A DNA stretch of 44,083 bases from Verrucomicrobiota bacterium (GTDB taxonomy: Bacteria > Verrucomicrobiota > Verrucomicrobiia > Opitutales > Coraliomargaritaceae). The DNA lies in assembly GCA_009937095.1 (NCBI GenBank), contig JAACDB010000023.1:1-44083 (forward strand). Direction: 5' to 3'. The notes under the pieces were generated by a model that did not search any database, was not told the origin of the DNA, and saw only the letters and a program-made list of their open reading frames with translations. Position numbers and translations under genes: made by a program. Below, piece by piece: positions 9,557 through 19,100 of the stretch; the stretch's first letter is position 1; each line of letters begins with the position of its first letter.

Positions 9557-10252
9557 TTATTCGCCGGAGAAAATGATCCCCGCCGCATTGGCGGTCTCCC
9601 TGAAATCACGGTCCAAAATCCCGCTGGTACCATCAATTTTACCTTTGATGGCATCATTGGCCTCCGCGCCGTCCGGCCCGGTGGAATACAAATGGTAACC
9701 GTAGACCTCCCAGTTGTCCGAACTGTTTTCCCATTTATACCAATAGATATAGGGGTTGCCCCAGGGATCGAGCAACTGGTTGGGTTCGTTGGAATCGCCA
9801 CTCACATTGAATTTACTAGTCTCGATAAACTGTGGGTTGGCTATCACCTTGTCATCATCCATTTCATCCGCAACTTTTGAGACCTCGATCTTGGATCCAT
9901 CCGTACCATCAGCAACCCGCTCCATTTTCATGCGCCCGGTCAAGGCATAGAGCAGCATGGTGTTGGTCATTTCACCGCCATCGGGCGTAGGATAATCGCC
10001 GTCATTGGAGTCATGCCTCGGGTAATCGCCATAGCGCGACTTGTATTGTTCCAGCCCCTGAGCGAGCATTGACAGTTCTGCTTTCGCAAGTGCGCGGGAC
10101 TGGGCAGTTCTAACTCCCCCCGAGATCCCAAAGGTAATACTCACTAGTATTCCTACGACAGATATCACGATGAGGAGTTCGATCAGGGTAAAGCCTTTGC
10201 GGTGGCTTGCTTGAAGATTTTGCGGCTGGAATCTTTTAGGAGAGGCGTGCAT
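9557..10252 (-). CDS. GspG-like pseudopilin (type II secretion / type IV pilin-like)
   Basis: This is a 231-residue prepilin-like protein from the ATG at 10252. The frame is open upstream to 10324, but this start gives a normal basic leader of 20 residues. The leader is followed by the prepilin peptidase site HRKG/FTLIELLIV, with the conserved Glu at mature position 5 and a hydrophobic helix. The C-terminal half has marks of GspG-type pseudopilins: YGDYP near the middle, then DPWGNPYIYWY and a late GPDG turn. It is longer than a typical GspG (about 140 residues) because of a charged insert near residues 90-150. No other secretion genes are nearby; isolated pseudopilin genes of this type are common in Planctomycetes and Verrucomicrobia. 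Its place inside the amylolytic cluster suggests a role in secretion or display of the enzymes, but this is inference. Confidence 0.85.
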   Translation of the reverse strand: MHASPKRFQPQNLQASHRKGFTLIELLIVISVVGILVSITFGISGGVRTAQSRALAKAELSMLAQGLEQYKSRYGDYPRHDSNDGDYPTPDGGEMTNTMLLYALTGRMKMERVADGTDGSKIEVSKVADEMDDDKVIANPQFIETSKFNVSGDSNEPNQLLDPWGNPYIYWYKWENSSDNWEVYGYHLYSTGPDGAEANDAIKGKIDGTSGILDRDFRETANAAGIIFSGE

Positions 10253-10422
10253 TGGTGTATTTATTGTGGCGCTAATCTTCACGGATAGGCGCAATACTGT
10301 CAATCCATCCGAGGCAGCCTGCAAGGGTCATCCAGTAAAAAAGCCGAAGTTTGCTCAAGTTAGCTACAGAAACAGGGTTTTAAATCCCAAATGCCGCCCT
10401 AAAGTGCTGATATTCAAGCCTA

Positions 10423-10435
10423 TTCAACGGTTTAA
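10423..10435. promoter_or_regulatory. Putative LacI-family operator, site 3
   Basis: TTCAACGGTTTAA matches the palindrome except at one right-arm base and the free central base. It lies 70 bp upstream of the PEP-CTERM gene that starts at 10506, the same spacing as site 2 has to its gene. It is also 171 bp upstream of the divergent pseudopilin gene. Confidence 0.5.
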
Positions 10436-10505
10436 CCCAAAAAGTTTTTTCATCTTATTAAAAATAACTAATGTTTACCATTATTAGTCGACTTTTATTA
10501 CACCT

Positions 10506-11099
10506 ATGAAACACAAAATCTTCATCCTTACATCCCTCCTGGCTCTTGGTGGCGTGCTAAATGCACAAAGCATCTTCAATGGTTACGCCTATGTTTCCGA
10601 CACCACCGCCGGCACAAACTCTACTTGGTATAATCTTAGCGGGTCCGGACAGAGCACCAGCTTTCAAGGCGCTAACTTAGGTACGTTTAGCAATGCCCTA
10701 TGGCTTGGTGGACAAACAGGTTTTGATTCAGTTGGCAATGGAGTCAATTTTATCGAAATGGGTTATTCCATCACGGGCACTGCTACTGCCAACGGAACTA
10801 TTGCTTATGCTTTCCAAAGCTTCAGTGCACCGAATGACCAGCAGGGAACTGATGTCAATGGCGCTAATACGAGCGACATTTCAACTAATCTGATTTCCGC
10901 CCATTCTCTAACTGCCGGTTCCTACAATATAAGTATATACGTACAAGGCGCCCCCAACAATGGAAGTAGCATATATGATAGCAATGGAGGCAGTAATTAC
11001 AACGCTGCCTTTACGGTCGTACCGGAAACTTCAACCTATGCACTCTTTGCCGGACTCGGTGTACTCGCTTTTGTACTGACCAAGCGTTTGAAGAAGTAA
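10506..11099 (+). CDS. PEP-CTERM sorting-domain protein
   Basis: This is a 197-residue secreted protein. A signal peptide covers about residues 1-20 (cleavage LNA/QSI). The tail has the PEP-CTERM layout in a variant form: VPETSTYALF starts the region, then a hydrophobic helix and a terminal KRLKK. The variant VPE without a second Pro is common in this class. The body is low in charge and rich in Ser, Thr, Asn and Gly, with no enzyme motif. It is probably an extracellular surface or matrix protein, handled by an exosortase encoded elsewhere. The putative operator 70 bp upstream places it under the same regulator as the GH13 genes. A tandem hairpin/terminator follows the stop codon. Confidence 0.83.
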   Translation: MKHKIFILTSLLALGGVLNAQSIFNGYAYVSDTTAGTNSTWYNLSGSGQSTSFQGANLGTFSNALWLGGQTGFDSVGNGVNFIEMGYSITGTATANGTIAYAFQSFSAPNDQQGTDVNGANTSDISTNLISAHSLTAGSYNISIYVQGAPNNGSSIYDSNGGSNYNAAFTVVPETSTYALFAGLGVLAFVLTKRLKK

Positions 11100-11115
11100 A
11101 ATTTCTCAGAAGTAT

Positions 11116-11190
11116 GGCTCGTTATGAGCCCGCCCTGGACCCGCTTATGGATTGAGTCTCAACACTCAAAACGAGCGGGTCTTTTAGTTT
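11116..11190 (+). terminator. Tandem hairpins with rho-independent terminator
   Basis: A small hairpin (GGCTC/GAGCC, 11116-11130) is followed by a larger one with outer arms GACCCGCT (11138-11145) and AGCGGGTC (11174-11181), a nested TTGAGT/ACTCAA stem, and a T-rich tail from 11182. This fits a terminator for the PEP-CTERM gene. It ends only about 8 bp before the next start codon at 11198. Confidence 0.75.
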
Positions 11191-11197
11191 TAGATCC

Positions 11198-11872
11198 ATG
11201 CGTTTCATCGTTCTATTTTTTTGGCTTTTCACGCTTCTTTGTCACTCCGGCATTGGCTATCCGCTCAAGGCCCGGGAAATCAAAACGATCACTAATCATG
11301 TAACGACACGTTTTAATGGCATCGAACTGGAACTCTCGGTTGTTACCAAAAAAGATGCCGGAATTCGGGTGACGGTTTTTTCTCCCTCACAAAAACATGC
11401 CGCCTTGATTCTCTTTGATGAAAAAGAAGTATATTTATCAAAAAGAAGCGGAATCGATACCAAAGCCTATACAAAACTTTCCGGACAAGAAGCAGCAGAA
11501 AACCTTTTTCAGATGCTTGCCCTCAACCCGTGGATTCATTTCCCGGACGGCAAACTCAAATATAATAGCCCTGCGCTAGAAGACTATCGCATTGTTTTCG
11601 ATTATATCCTGAAGGATACAAATGTTAAGCCTACCGGAATGCGTTTGTATGAAATGGCTCCAGCAAAAGATAAACTAATCAGCACAATTCGATTTGTAGA
11701 ATTTTTCTCGCAAAACATTAATTTGTTTCAGCCGAAGACCCTGCTCGTGTTGGATCAAGTAAATCAGAGAAGCGGCGAGGTACACATTAAAAATTACAAT
11801 TACAATCAAGGCTTGGGCGATTTTCTTTTTAATGTGCACAGAGCTTCGGAGACTGCCCTTACTGGGCCTTAA
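11198..11872 (+). CDS. Secreted protein of unknown function
   Basis: This is a 224-residue protein with a signal peptide (about 1-26, hydrophobic stretch ending near GYPLKA). I do not recognise the family. The mature part alternates short beta-strand-like stretches (LELSVVTKK, IRVTVFSP, HAALILFDEKEVYLS) with helices. Their spacing recalls the half-barrel of LolA/LolB-like lipoprotein carriers, but no diagnostic motif supports that. It is richer in A+T than the enzymes around it. It follows a terminator with almost no room for a promoter and ends convergently with the LacI gene, the stops overlapping by 4 bp. Its location suggests membership of the glucan locus; nothing more can be said. Confidence 0.65.
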   Translation: MRFIVLFFWLFTLLCHSGIGYPLKAREIKTITNHVTTRFNGIELELSVVTKKDAGIRVTVFSPSQKHAALILFDEKEVYLSKRSGIDTKAYTKLSGQEAAENLFQMLALNPWIHFPDGKLKYNSPALEDYRIVFDYILKDTNVKPTGMRLYEMAPAKDKLISTIRFVEFFSQNINLFQPKTLLVLDQVNQRSGEVHIKNYNYNQGLGDFLFNVHRASETALTGP

Positions 11873-12924
11873 GCCGAGACGGGCGGCTTCCGGACACTTG
11901 TCCCATCGACCCAGATGCTCTCAATCTCAACCACCTGAGGAAATTCCTGCGCGCCAAATTCATTGCGCTGCAACTGACCGACGACCAGGTCGACCCCCAC
12001 CTGACCCACGACTTTGTTATTTTGGCGCATGCCCGCCATCTCTTTTAACTCGGCATGCCAGTCTAAATGTACCACGCCAAGCTCTTCCGGAATCCTGAAG
12101 GCTGTGTCCTGCAGGGCATAGTAAAGTTCACTCTGATTGGTAATGATGACATCCGCCTTGCGTGCCTTGATGGTCTCGATTGCCTGCGGCAGGCTTTCCA
12201 AATCCAAGCTAACAACTTCGAGTTGATCGCGCTTGGGTAATGATTTGACAATGCTGTAGAATCCCGCACTGAACTTATTTTCCAATACTGCATCATCCGC
12301 TTCAGGAACCACTAAGATCGGTCTTTCATAGCCCATCTTGAGCACCTTACGGGTAACCCGTCGTGCCGTGAGGTATTGATCATTGGTGGAGCAATTGATG
12401 CGCTTGTTTAATTGCGCCGTTCCAATCACAGAACAGGCGAATTTCTTATAAAATAGTGAGAATTTCTCGTCGTCAATTTCATCGAATCCAAGAATACCGA
12501 TGAGAACGATTCCACGAATCCCCCGCGTCTCAAGGATTTGCTTGAGCCGTTGGGGTCTCAAATCGGGCTTTTGAAGCCAGAACTCCTCCACACCGTAACC
12601 CAACTTCCGGCTGCGCTCAAGGACACCCTCACGCAATCGCCTAAAAGTATGATTACTATTTAAATCCTCGAAGGGCGCGCAATTTATGAGCGCGAGATTT
12701 GCTTGAAACCCCGGCTGCCGCCCCGCCCGCAACTGCGACATCAGGGTGTCTACCACAGGATTGCGTTGGTAGCCCATTTTTTCGGCAATCTGCTGAATCC
12801 GCGTGCGCGTACTCTCCGGAATCCTGGGATCATTACGTAACGCAAGCGAGACGGCAGATTTGCTCACTGCCGCCGCATCGGCGATTTGCTGCATATTGGG
12901 ACGACCAGCCGGAGGGGTTGGCAT
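11869..12924 (-). CDS. LacI-family transcriptional regulator
   Basis: This is a 351-residue LacI/GalR-type regulator. The helix-turn-helix is at about residues 10-32 (MQQIADAAAVSKSAVSLALR), followed by the hinge region (about 55-68) and a periplasmic-binding-protein-like effector domain (about 75-350). The hinge departs from the usual pattern: NPVVDTLMSQLRAGR replaces the common N-x-x-A-R-x-L. The end of the protein (WHAELKEMAG, then VDLVVGQLQRNEFGAQEFPQ) is of a kind found in many Opitutae LacI proteins (family knowledge). It is divergent from the three-enzyme operon, with two putative operators in the shared 249-bp gap, which predicts autoregulation. The likely ligand is a malto-oligosaccharide or another alpha-glucan product, by inference from the neighbours. 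Confidence 0.93.
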   Translation of the reverse strand: MPTPPAGRPNMQQIADAAAVSKSAVSLALRNDPRIPESTRTRIQQIAEKMGYQRNPVVDTLMSQLRAGRQPGFQANLALINCAPFEDLNSNHTFRRLREGVLERSRKLGYGVEEFWLQKPDLRPQRLKQILETRGIRGIVLIGILGFDEIDDEKFSLFYKKFACSVIGTAQLNKRINCSTNDQYLTARRVTRKVLKMGYERPILVVPEADDAVLENKFSAGFYSIVKSLPKRDQLEVVSLDLESLPQAIETIKARKADVIITNQSELYYALQDTAFRIPEELGVVHLDWHAELKEMAGMRQNNKVVGQVGVDLVVGQLQRNEFGAQEFPQVVEIESIWVDGTSVRKPPVSA

Positions 12925-12974
12925 AGTAGTAATAAGTAGTAAGTAATTTCAGCAATACACAACATGCCCGCTTA

Positions 12975-12987
12975 GTCGACAGTTGAA
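12975..12987. promoter_or_regulatory. Putative LacI-family operator, site 4
   Basis: GTCGACAGTTGAA matches the palindrome at 11 of 13 positions. It lies 51 bp upstream of the LacI gene start at 12924, in the divergent promoter region, and so may mediate autoregulation. Confidence 0.55.
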
Positions 12988-13057
12988 TAGCATATTTATC
13001 GCCAAAGGATGTCCCTTAAGGCATAAATACAAGCTCTAACCGGAAGCGAAATACCTA

Positions 13058-13070
13058 TTAAACTGTTGAA
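13058..13070. promoter_or_regulatory. Putative LacI-family operator, site 5
   Basis: TTAAACTGTTGAA differs from the palindrome at one position. It lies 104 bp upstream of the ATG of the three-enzyme GH13 operon. Its centre is 83 bp from site 4, close to eight helical turns, so one tetramer or two dimers could loop the region (inference). Confidence 0.6.
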
Positions 13071-13173
13071 GGTCAGATATTTTTACAAAATTTATTTTTA
13101 AGATTAAGATGAACTTTAAGCTGTTTATTGCCTCTTAAAATTATCTCTAAATACCACGTCCAATTCGGACTTT

Positions 13174-16100
13174 ATGATTTCAAAATTCAAATATGTTTCA
13201 TTGCTCCTCCTGATCACCGTTCAGGCATTATCAGGCGAGACAATGTTGCAATACTTCAACACCACTTGGAGTGAAATCACGCGCAAGATGCCAGAACTCG
13301 CGGAAGCCGGATACTCCTCGCTTTGGCTTCCCCCTCCGACCAAGGGCTCGGGCGGGCTCTCGGTGGGTTACGACATGTGGGATCCATTCGACCTCGGGAG
13401 TAAGGATCAGCGAAATACCGTGCGCACCCGTTACGGCACCGAAGCGGAGCTCCTGCGACTCATCAAAGTAGCACACCGTTTTGGTATTCGCGTCTACTTT
13501 GATAACATCATGAACCACCGGGCTTTTGATATACCCGGTTATAATGAATCAACCCCTATCGATATTTATCCAGGGCTTGTGCCAGAAGACTTTCACTTGC
13601 AGCTCACGCAAGAGGGTTTCTACCGCAAGTGGGACAACACCCGCGACTGGAACAGCGCATGGCAGGTGCAAAACCTCGGCCTTGCCGACCTCATCGACAT
13701 CGCTCAAGAACCCGGAACCACCAATTATAATTTTGGTGAAAGCGAGGGCAGTACCTTTCCCAAGATAAAATTTATCCGCGACCTCGACCGACCCGAGCAA
13801 TACGCGTACGACAAAGACGGGAACTATATCGGCTTCGGCGGTCTTCTAACCCTTGCGGAGACACTTCTCAATGATGCCGGAAACACCAATCCCAGTGCCG
13901 CAGAGATCAAAGCCCGCGCCCAACTGTACCTTCAAAATAACCGCAGCGTCTTTGAAGAATACGTGGAAGCCTACCTTAACCGCGCCGCTCGCTGGCTCAT
14001 AGATCGCACCAAAGCCGACGGACTGCGCCTCGATGCCGTCAAACACATCGCCCCGGATTTCTTCGGCGCAACCTATGGTGCCGACAAGGACACAAACGAT
14101 TACGGCTACCTTGGGCAGGTTCAGCGTCAGTTTAATCTGACCCGCGGGTGCAGCGACGCCAACCATCGGGACACTGTCTTTGATACCGAAAAGCCACGCG
14201 ACGATGCCATGGTCTTTGGTGAGCACCTCGGTGAACCACCCGGCTACGGTTCCTACTTTGACTCTGGCATGCGACTGGTGGACAATCCCCTCCGCCAGCA
14301 GTTCAACGACCGGCTCGGTAGTCCCTGGAATGGACTGAACGGCTTTGATAGCGCCGGAGCAGGTGGCTTCAGCCCGGATCTTACCGTGATGCATGCGCAA
14401 AGCCATGACAACGACTACGCCAGCCGCCGCGAGCTCCAACACGCCATGTATTTTACCCGCGCGGGCATCGGGCTCCTCTACACTGACGGCAATTATCAAG
14501 CTGAAACCCTGGGTGAATCCGGTGGAGCCTTTCCCCGCCACGCCAATACCTCCTTCCTTGGACAGTGGGATGATCCCAGCGTGCCCAACCTGCTCTACGC
14601 CCATGAGCAATTTGCCCGCGGCAACCAAGTCGGCAGGTATTCTGATGATGATGTCGTCATCTATGAGCGCATCGATACCCGCGAAAACTCCGGCATGAGT
14701 GATGCCGACGGAGTGACCATGCTCTTCATGCTGAATGACGACTTCTCCAGCGGTCATGGACGTAGTTTCAGCTCCAACTTCCCCTCACAATCCGGTGCAG
14801 CCAACGCCTATCTTTACAACTACTCAACCTATGGGGGCGGCTTCTATAAATGGGCCTCCGAAATCGAGGACGGCTCCACCATTATTCCCGCAGGCGGCTA
14901 TTTCATCTTTAGCTACAAAAACCCCGATCCCTCCAACCTTTGGGCGGGTTCCGGTGGTAGACCCATCACCATTTACCAAAACGGCAGTGAGGTAGGCAGC
15001 CTCGACGTCCTGCGCGAGGACGGCCCCAATGGCGACGCCGATTACCATGGTGATATGCTTCAAGCCGAAAGCCGTCCGGTAATTTCAAACGCGGAGAGTG
15101 ATGACTATGCCTACACCGCTACCCTTCCCCGCATTACCGATGGCAGTAACCTCGATTTTGTTGTGCGGGTCGACGGTTCCGCAGAAAACGTCATGCTCAA
15201 ACTCGATGGCGGCATTGATCTCAACGGCACCCGCCCAGCCAGTACCAATCTTGGCATGGCAAACACCGATCCCGTTAATCGCGACAATCCGCCCGCCCTG
15301 TCCTGGGATATGTTCCTCGGCTATGAGCAACCCACCTTTATTAAACGCATCCCCCCCGAGCTATTCGCCGCCAAAGTCACTGGCACCCGCGACATCACCG
15401 GTTCATCCGGCGCGGAGCCCTTCAGCCTAACCATTGGTGAAACCAATTTTATCATTAGCGACGGCAGCGGCACCCGTTTTACCGATGCCAATACCGCCAG
15501 CTTCCTCTACCACGATCCCGAAGCAGCGGTGAGCGGCGATCCCGCCGTCAGCGATAATATGTTTGTCGATGATGGCACCAACCTGACCCTCTGGGCAAAA
15601 ACAAATGCCGTCGGGGCAGGCTATAAGATGTACCTCTATTACACCACCGATGGCAGCTACCCCGAAGGCGCCGCAGGCGATGGACGCGGAACGACCACCG
15701 TTGCGGAAATGACTTACCAACACGATGGCGACAGCGGGGCATCCAACTGGTGGCTTTCATCTACCATTACCCGGCCTCCAGCCGGACAAACCCTGCGCTA
15801 TAAAATCGCTATTCCCATGGAAGCCGCTCCCAGTTGGTTTCCGGGTTACGCAGCCTCGGTAGCCCGCAAAACTCAAATGCTGACCCAGTTTGAGGCAAAC
15901 AATTTTGATGCTACCGCCGCAGTCTATTACCCTCATTTTGATTATGCCAGCGACCCTGACGGCAACGCCCTAACCACTACCGGCCTTGAAGAGGGATTCC
16001 ACGTGCTCCGCGCCCGCGCATTTCTTAATCGCTCAGGTAGCGCCTCCATCTACAATACCTTTACTCAAACTTTCTATTACGATACCCAGCGCCCTCAGGG

Positions 16101-19100
16101 TGAGGTTCGCTTCCCCGACAGCAACGGGCAAACCGTTGGCGGTTCCTCTTACGGAGTGGTTGTGCGAACAGACCCCACCGTTGAAGAAGTTTGGTATCGC
16201 ATTGAAGACTCTGAAACCAGCAATGATGACATCGAGACCGGCGCCCGTAATGGCAACGGCACCGGCTTTGAACCCTTCATCGATGTCAACCAAAACGGTA
16301 CCCATGATACCGAGGAAAGCTACGAGGACCTCAACCTCAATGGCCAATGGGATAACAATCTCACCGAAAACTGGGTCCCTGCAAATGAAGTAACCCCCAG
16401 CACCGACTTCGACCCAACCGATGCAAGTTATCAGAAGGAATGGCGCTTCGATTACACCAATATTCCTGCCAGCGGATCCGCTGATATCAAGGTGCGCCTC
16501 CGCGAAATCTCCTCTGCAAAATTCAACGAATTCAACCTCTCCGATTCCGCTGCCCATTTCACCACCCTCACCCGCACGGTTACCGCTGCCGGCCCCAACG
16601 AACAGGTCTTCATCGCTTTCCCGAATCAGGAGCGCCAAACGGTCGACAGTAGCTATATCATGAAAGTTTATTTCTCCAAGTCCCTGGCAAGTGGGCTCAG
16701 CGAGAGTGAAGTCATTGATCGTTTCCTAATTCGCATCGGTTCCGCTGAAGACGGAAACCTTGGCGTGGCACAAAGCCGCGATGACTACCGTATCAATTAC
16801 GACGAAACGACCAACTACCACGCCCTCACCTACAATCTGCCGAACCTCTACAACGACCTTCCGGATTATGATCATAAAATAACCGTCAGCTTCGACCGAC
16901 CCAGCCCAGAAACCGACTTTGAAGACAAGATTATCGTCCGTGCCCTCCCCGTAACCACACCCCGCGTTCTTATCGTCAACCCACCTGAATCCGGCTCCGA
17001 CGGGCGTCCCTATGAAATCATCATGCCCGATCTTGCAAGCCCGCAAGCAATAGACCGACAATTCATCATTCAAGTCTCCACCAATCTCGACGCCACTTCC
17101 GTTGACCTTGAATTCGTAAACCTGCGGGGGTCCTCGGTGGCCTCCCCCACAACCACTGAATCCGGCAACAGTAAATTCTGGAACTTTACCTGGTCTGATA
17201 TTGCCGAGGGTAGCTATCGTTTCACCGCAACCGTAACCGCAACGGGCGGCAGTAATACCGCTGACCGCAATACCACCGTTCTCTTTCGCGAAACCGTCGA
17301 TTCCAATGAGCTCGATGACGACGATGACGATGATGGCTTGCTTGACAGCGATGAAAACACCGCGCAGGAGCTCCCTGAGGTCACCTCGGACCAGTGGACT
17401 AATACGGATGTCCATACCTACTTCGCATACGGAAAATCCAGCCCTACTTCACCCGACACCGATGGCGACGGACTACCTGACTCGCTCGAACTGGGCTGGC
17501 GCACCGCTACTGATTCAGACACCGACCTGGCCGCAGACACTGATGGTGACGGCTTTAAAAATTTCATAGGCGATCTCGATCCACCCTTTTATAATACCGT
17601 CGATAATTACGGAAATGTCCCCGATGTCGACAGCATCAGCCTCGGCGGGGATCGCACCCGCCTCTCGGCAGGAAGCGTGACCGATCCCAGCAACCCCGAT
17701 ACCGACAGCGACGGGATTCCTGATGGTATCGAGGATCAAAACCGCAACGGCTGGGTGGATGGCGACGGCGCAAGCTTACCCACTGATTTCAACCCATGGG
17801 CAGGACGCGACTGGCCCGACGGAATCATTGGCCAATCCGAGACCTGGACTGAAACCGATCCTAACAACCGTGACACCGACAGCGATAATGCCAGCGATGG
17901 TTATGGCGAGGACAAGAACTTTGACGGACAAATTCAAGGTGACGCCAACACCAACCGCAACTACGACCCGGGTGAGGCATGGAGTGAAACGGACCCCCTC
18001 AATTCGGACACCGATGGTGACGGCCTCCCCGATGGCTGGGAAATTAATTATGGCCTCGACCCCCTCGACGACGGCTCCGACTCACTGCGTACCAGCACAG
18101 CCTCTGACGGCACCGCAAGCAATGGCGCTAGCGGAAATCCGGATGGTGACAGCTTCAGCAACCTACAGGAACTCATCAACGGCACCAATCCAAACGCTGA
18201 CGACGACGTACCCCCCTCCCCGCCGAATTCCATCACCATCGGTCCCGGCACCGACAACACCGTCGGAAACGCCGCTAATCTCAATGAATTTACTGACTGG
18301 GCTCTCGGTGACCTACTCGTACTCGACGAGTATGAGGGCAACGGAACAAACAACCAAGGAACAGACACTTACCTTGCTTACGATGGCTTCGATAGCTCTC
18401 GCGACATTGTCGCCTTCTACTTCCGCGATGGCGGCAGTGATGGGAATCTCTATTTCCGTTTTGATTTTCACGACCTTCAGGCTTTTGCCGAAGAAGGTAA
18501 TTTGGATTGTTACGTCATCATTGACAGCGGTAATCCCTCCGTCGGCGAATCTGCCCTGCCCGATGAAATCGATACCCGCACCGAAATGAAATGGGAAGCG
18601 GTCGTTGCCATTTATCAATCTGACAACGGCACCGTTTATTTGGATACCGATGCTGTTAACAACACCACCGAGATCGGCGCTGACCTCAGCGCCACGGGTG
18701 TCATTAGTCGGAATCAAAATAGCGCGAACGGTTTTGGAAACGCCTACTACAATTCCGAACTGGATGCCATGGAGTGTTCCATCAGTCGGCAAGCACTCCT
18801 CGACACCGGCTGGAACGGCGACCCAGACAGTTTGAATTTCCAGGTCTACAGCACCCGCGATGGCACCGAAAACAGCGGCTCCGGCTTAGGTGATATCGGA
18901 GGACGTAGTGACATTCGCGATGCCGTTTACGACGACTACATCGCCTCCTCCTACTTCCGTGACCAAAGCAACATCACAGGTGACAACAGTATTCTTTACA
19001 GCTGGTTTGGTCGCAACGGTTCCAATGACCGTGGAAAGCGTGCCAAGGTTGCCCTTCTAAGCCACGGTAACCAACCTATCCGCTCCACCAACGAAATGCA

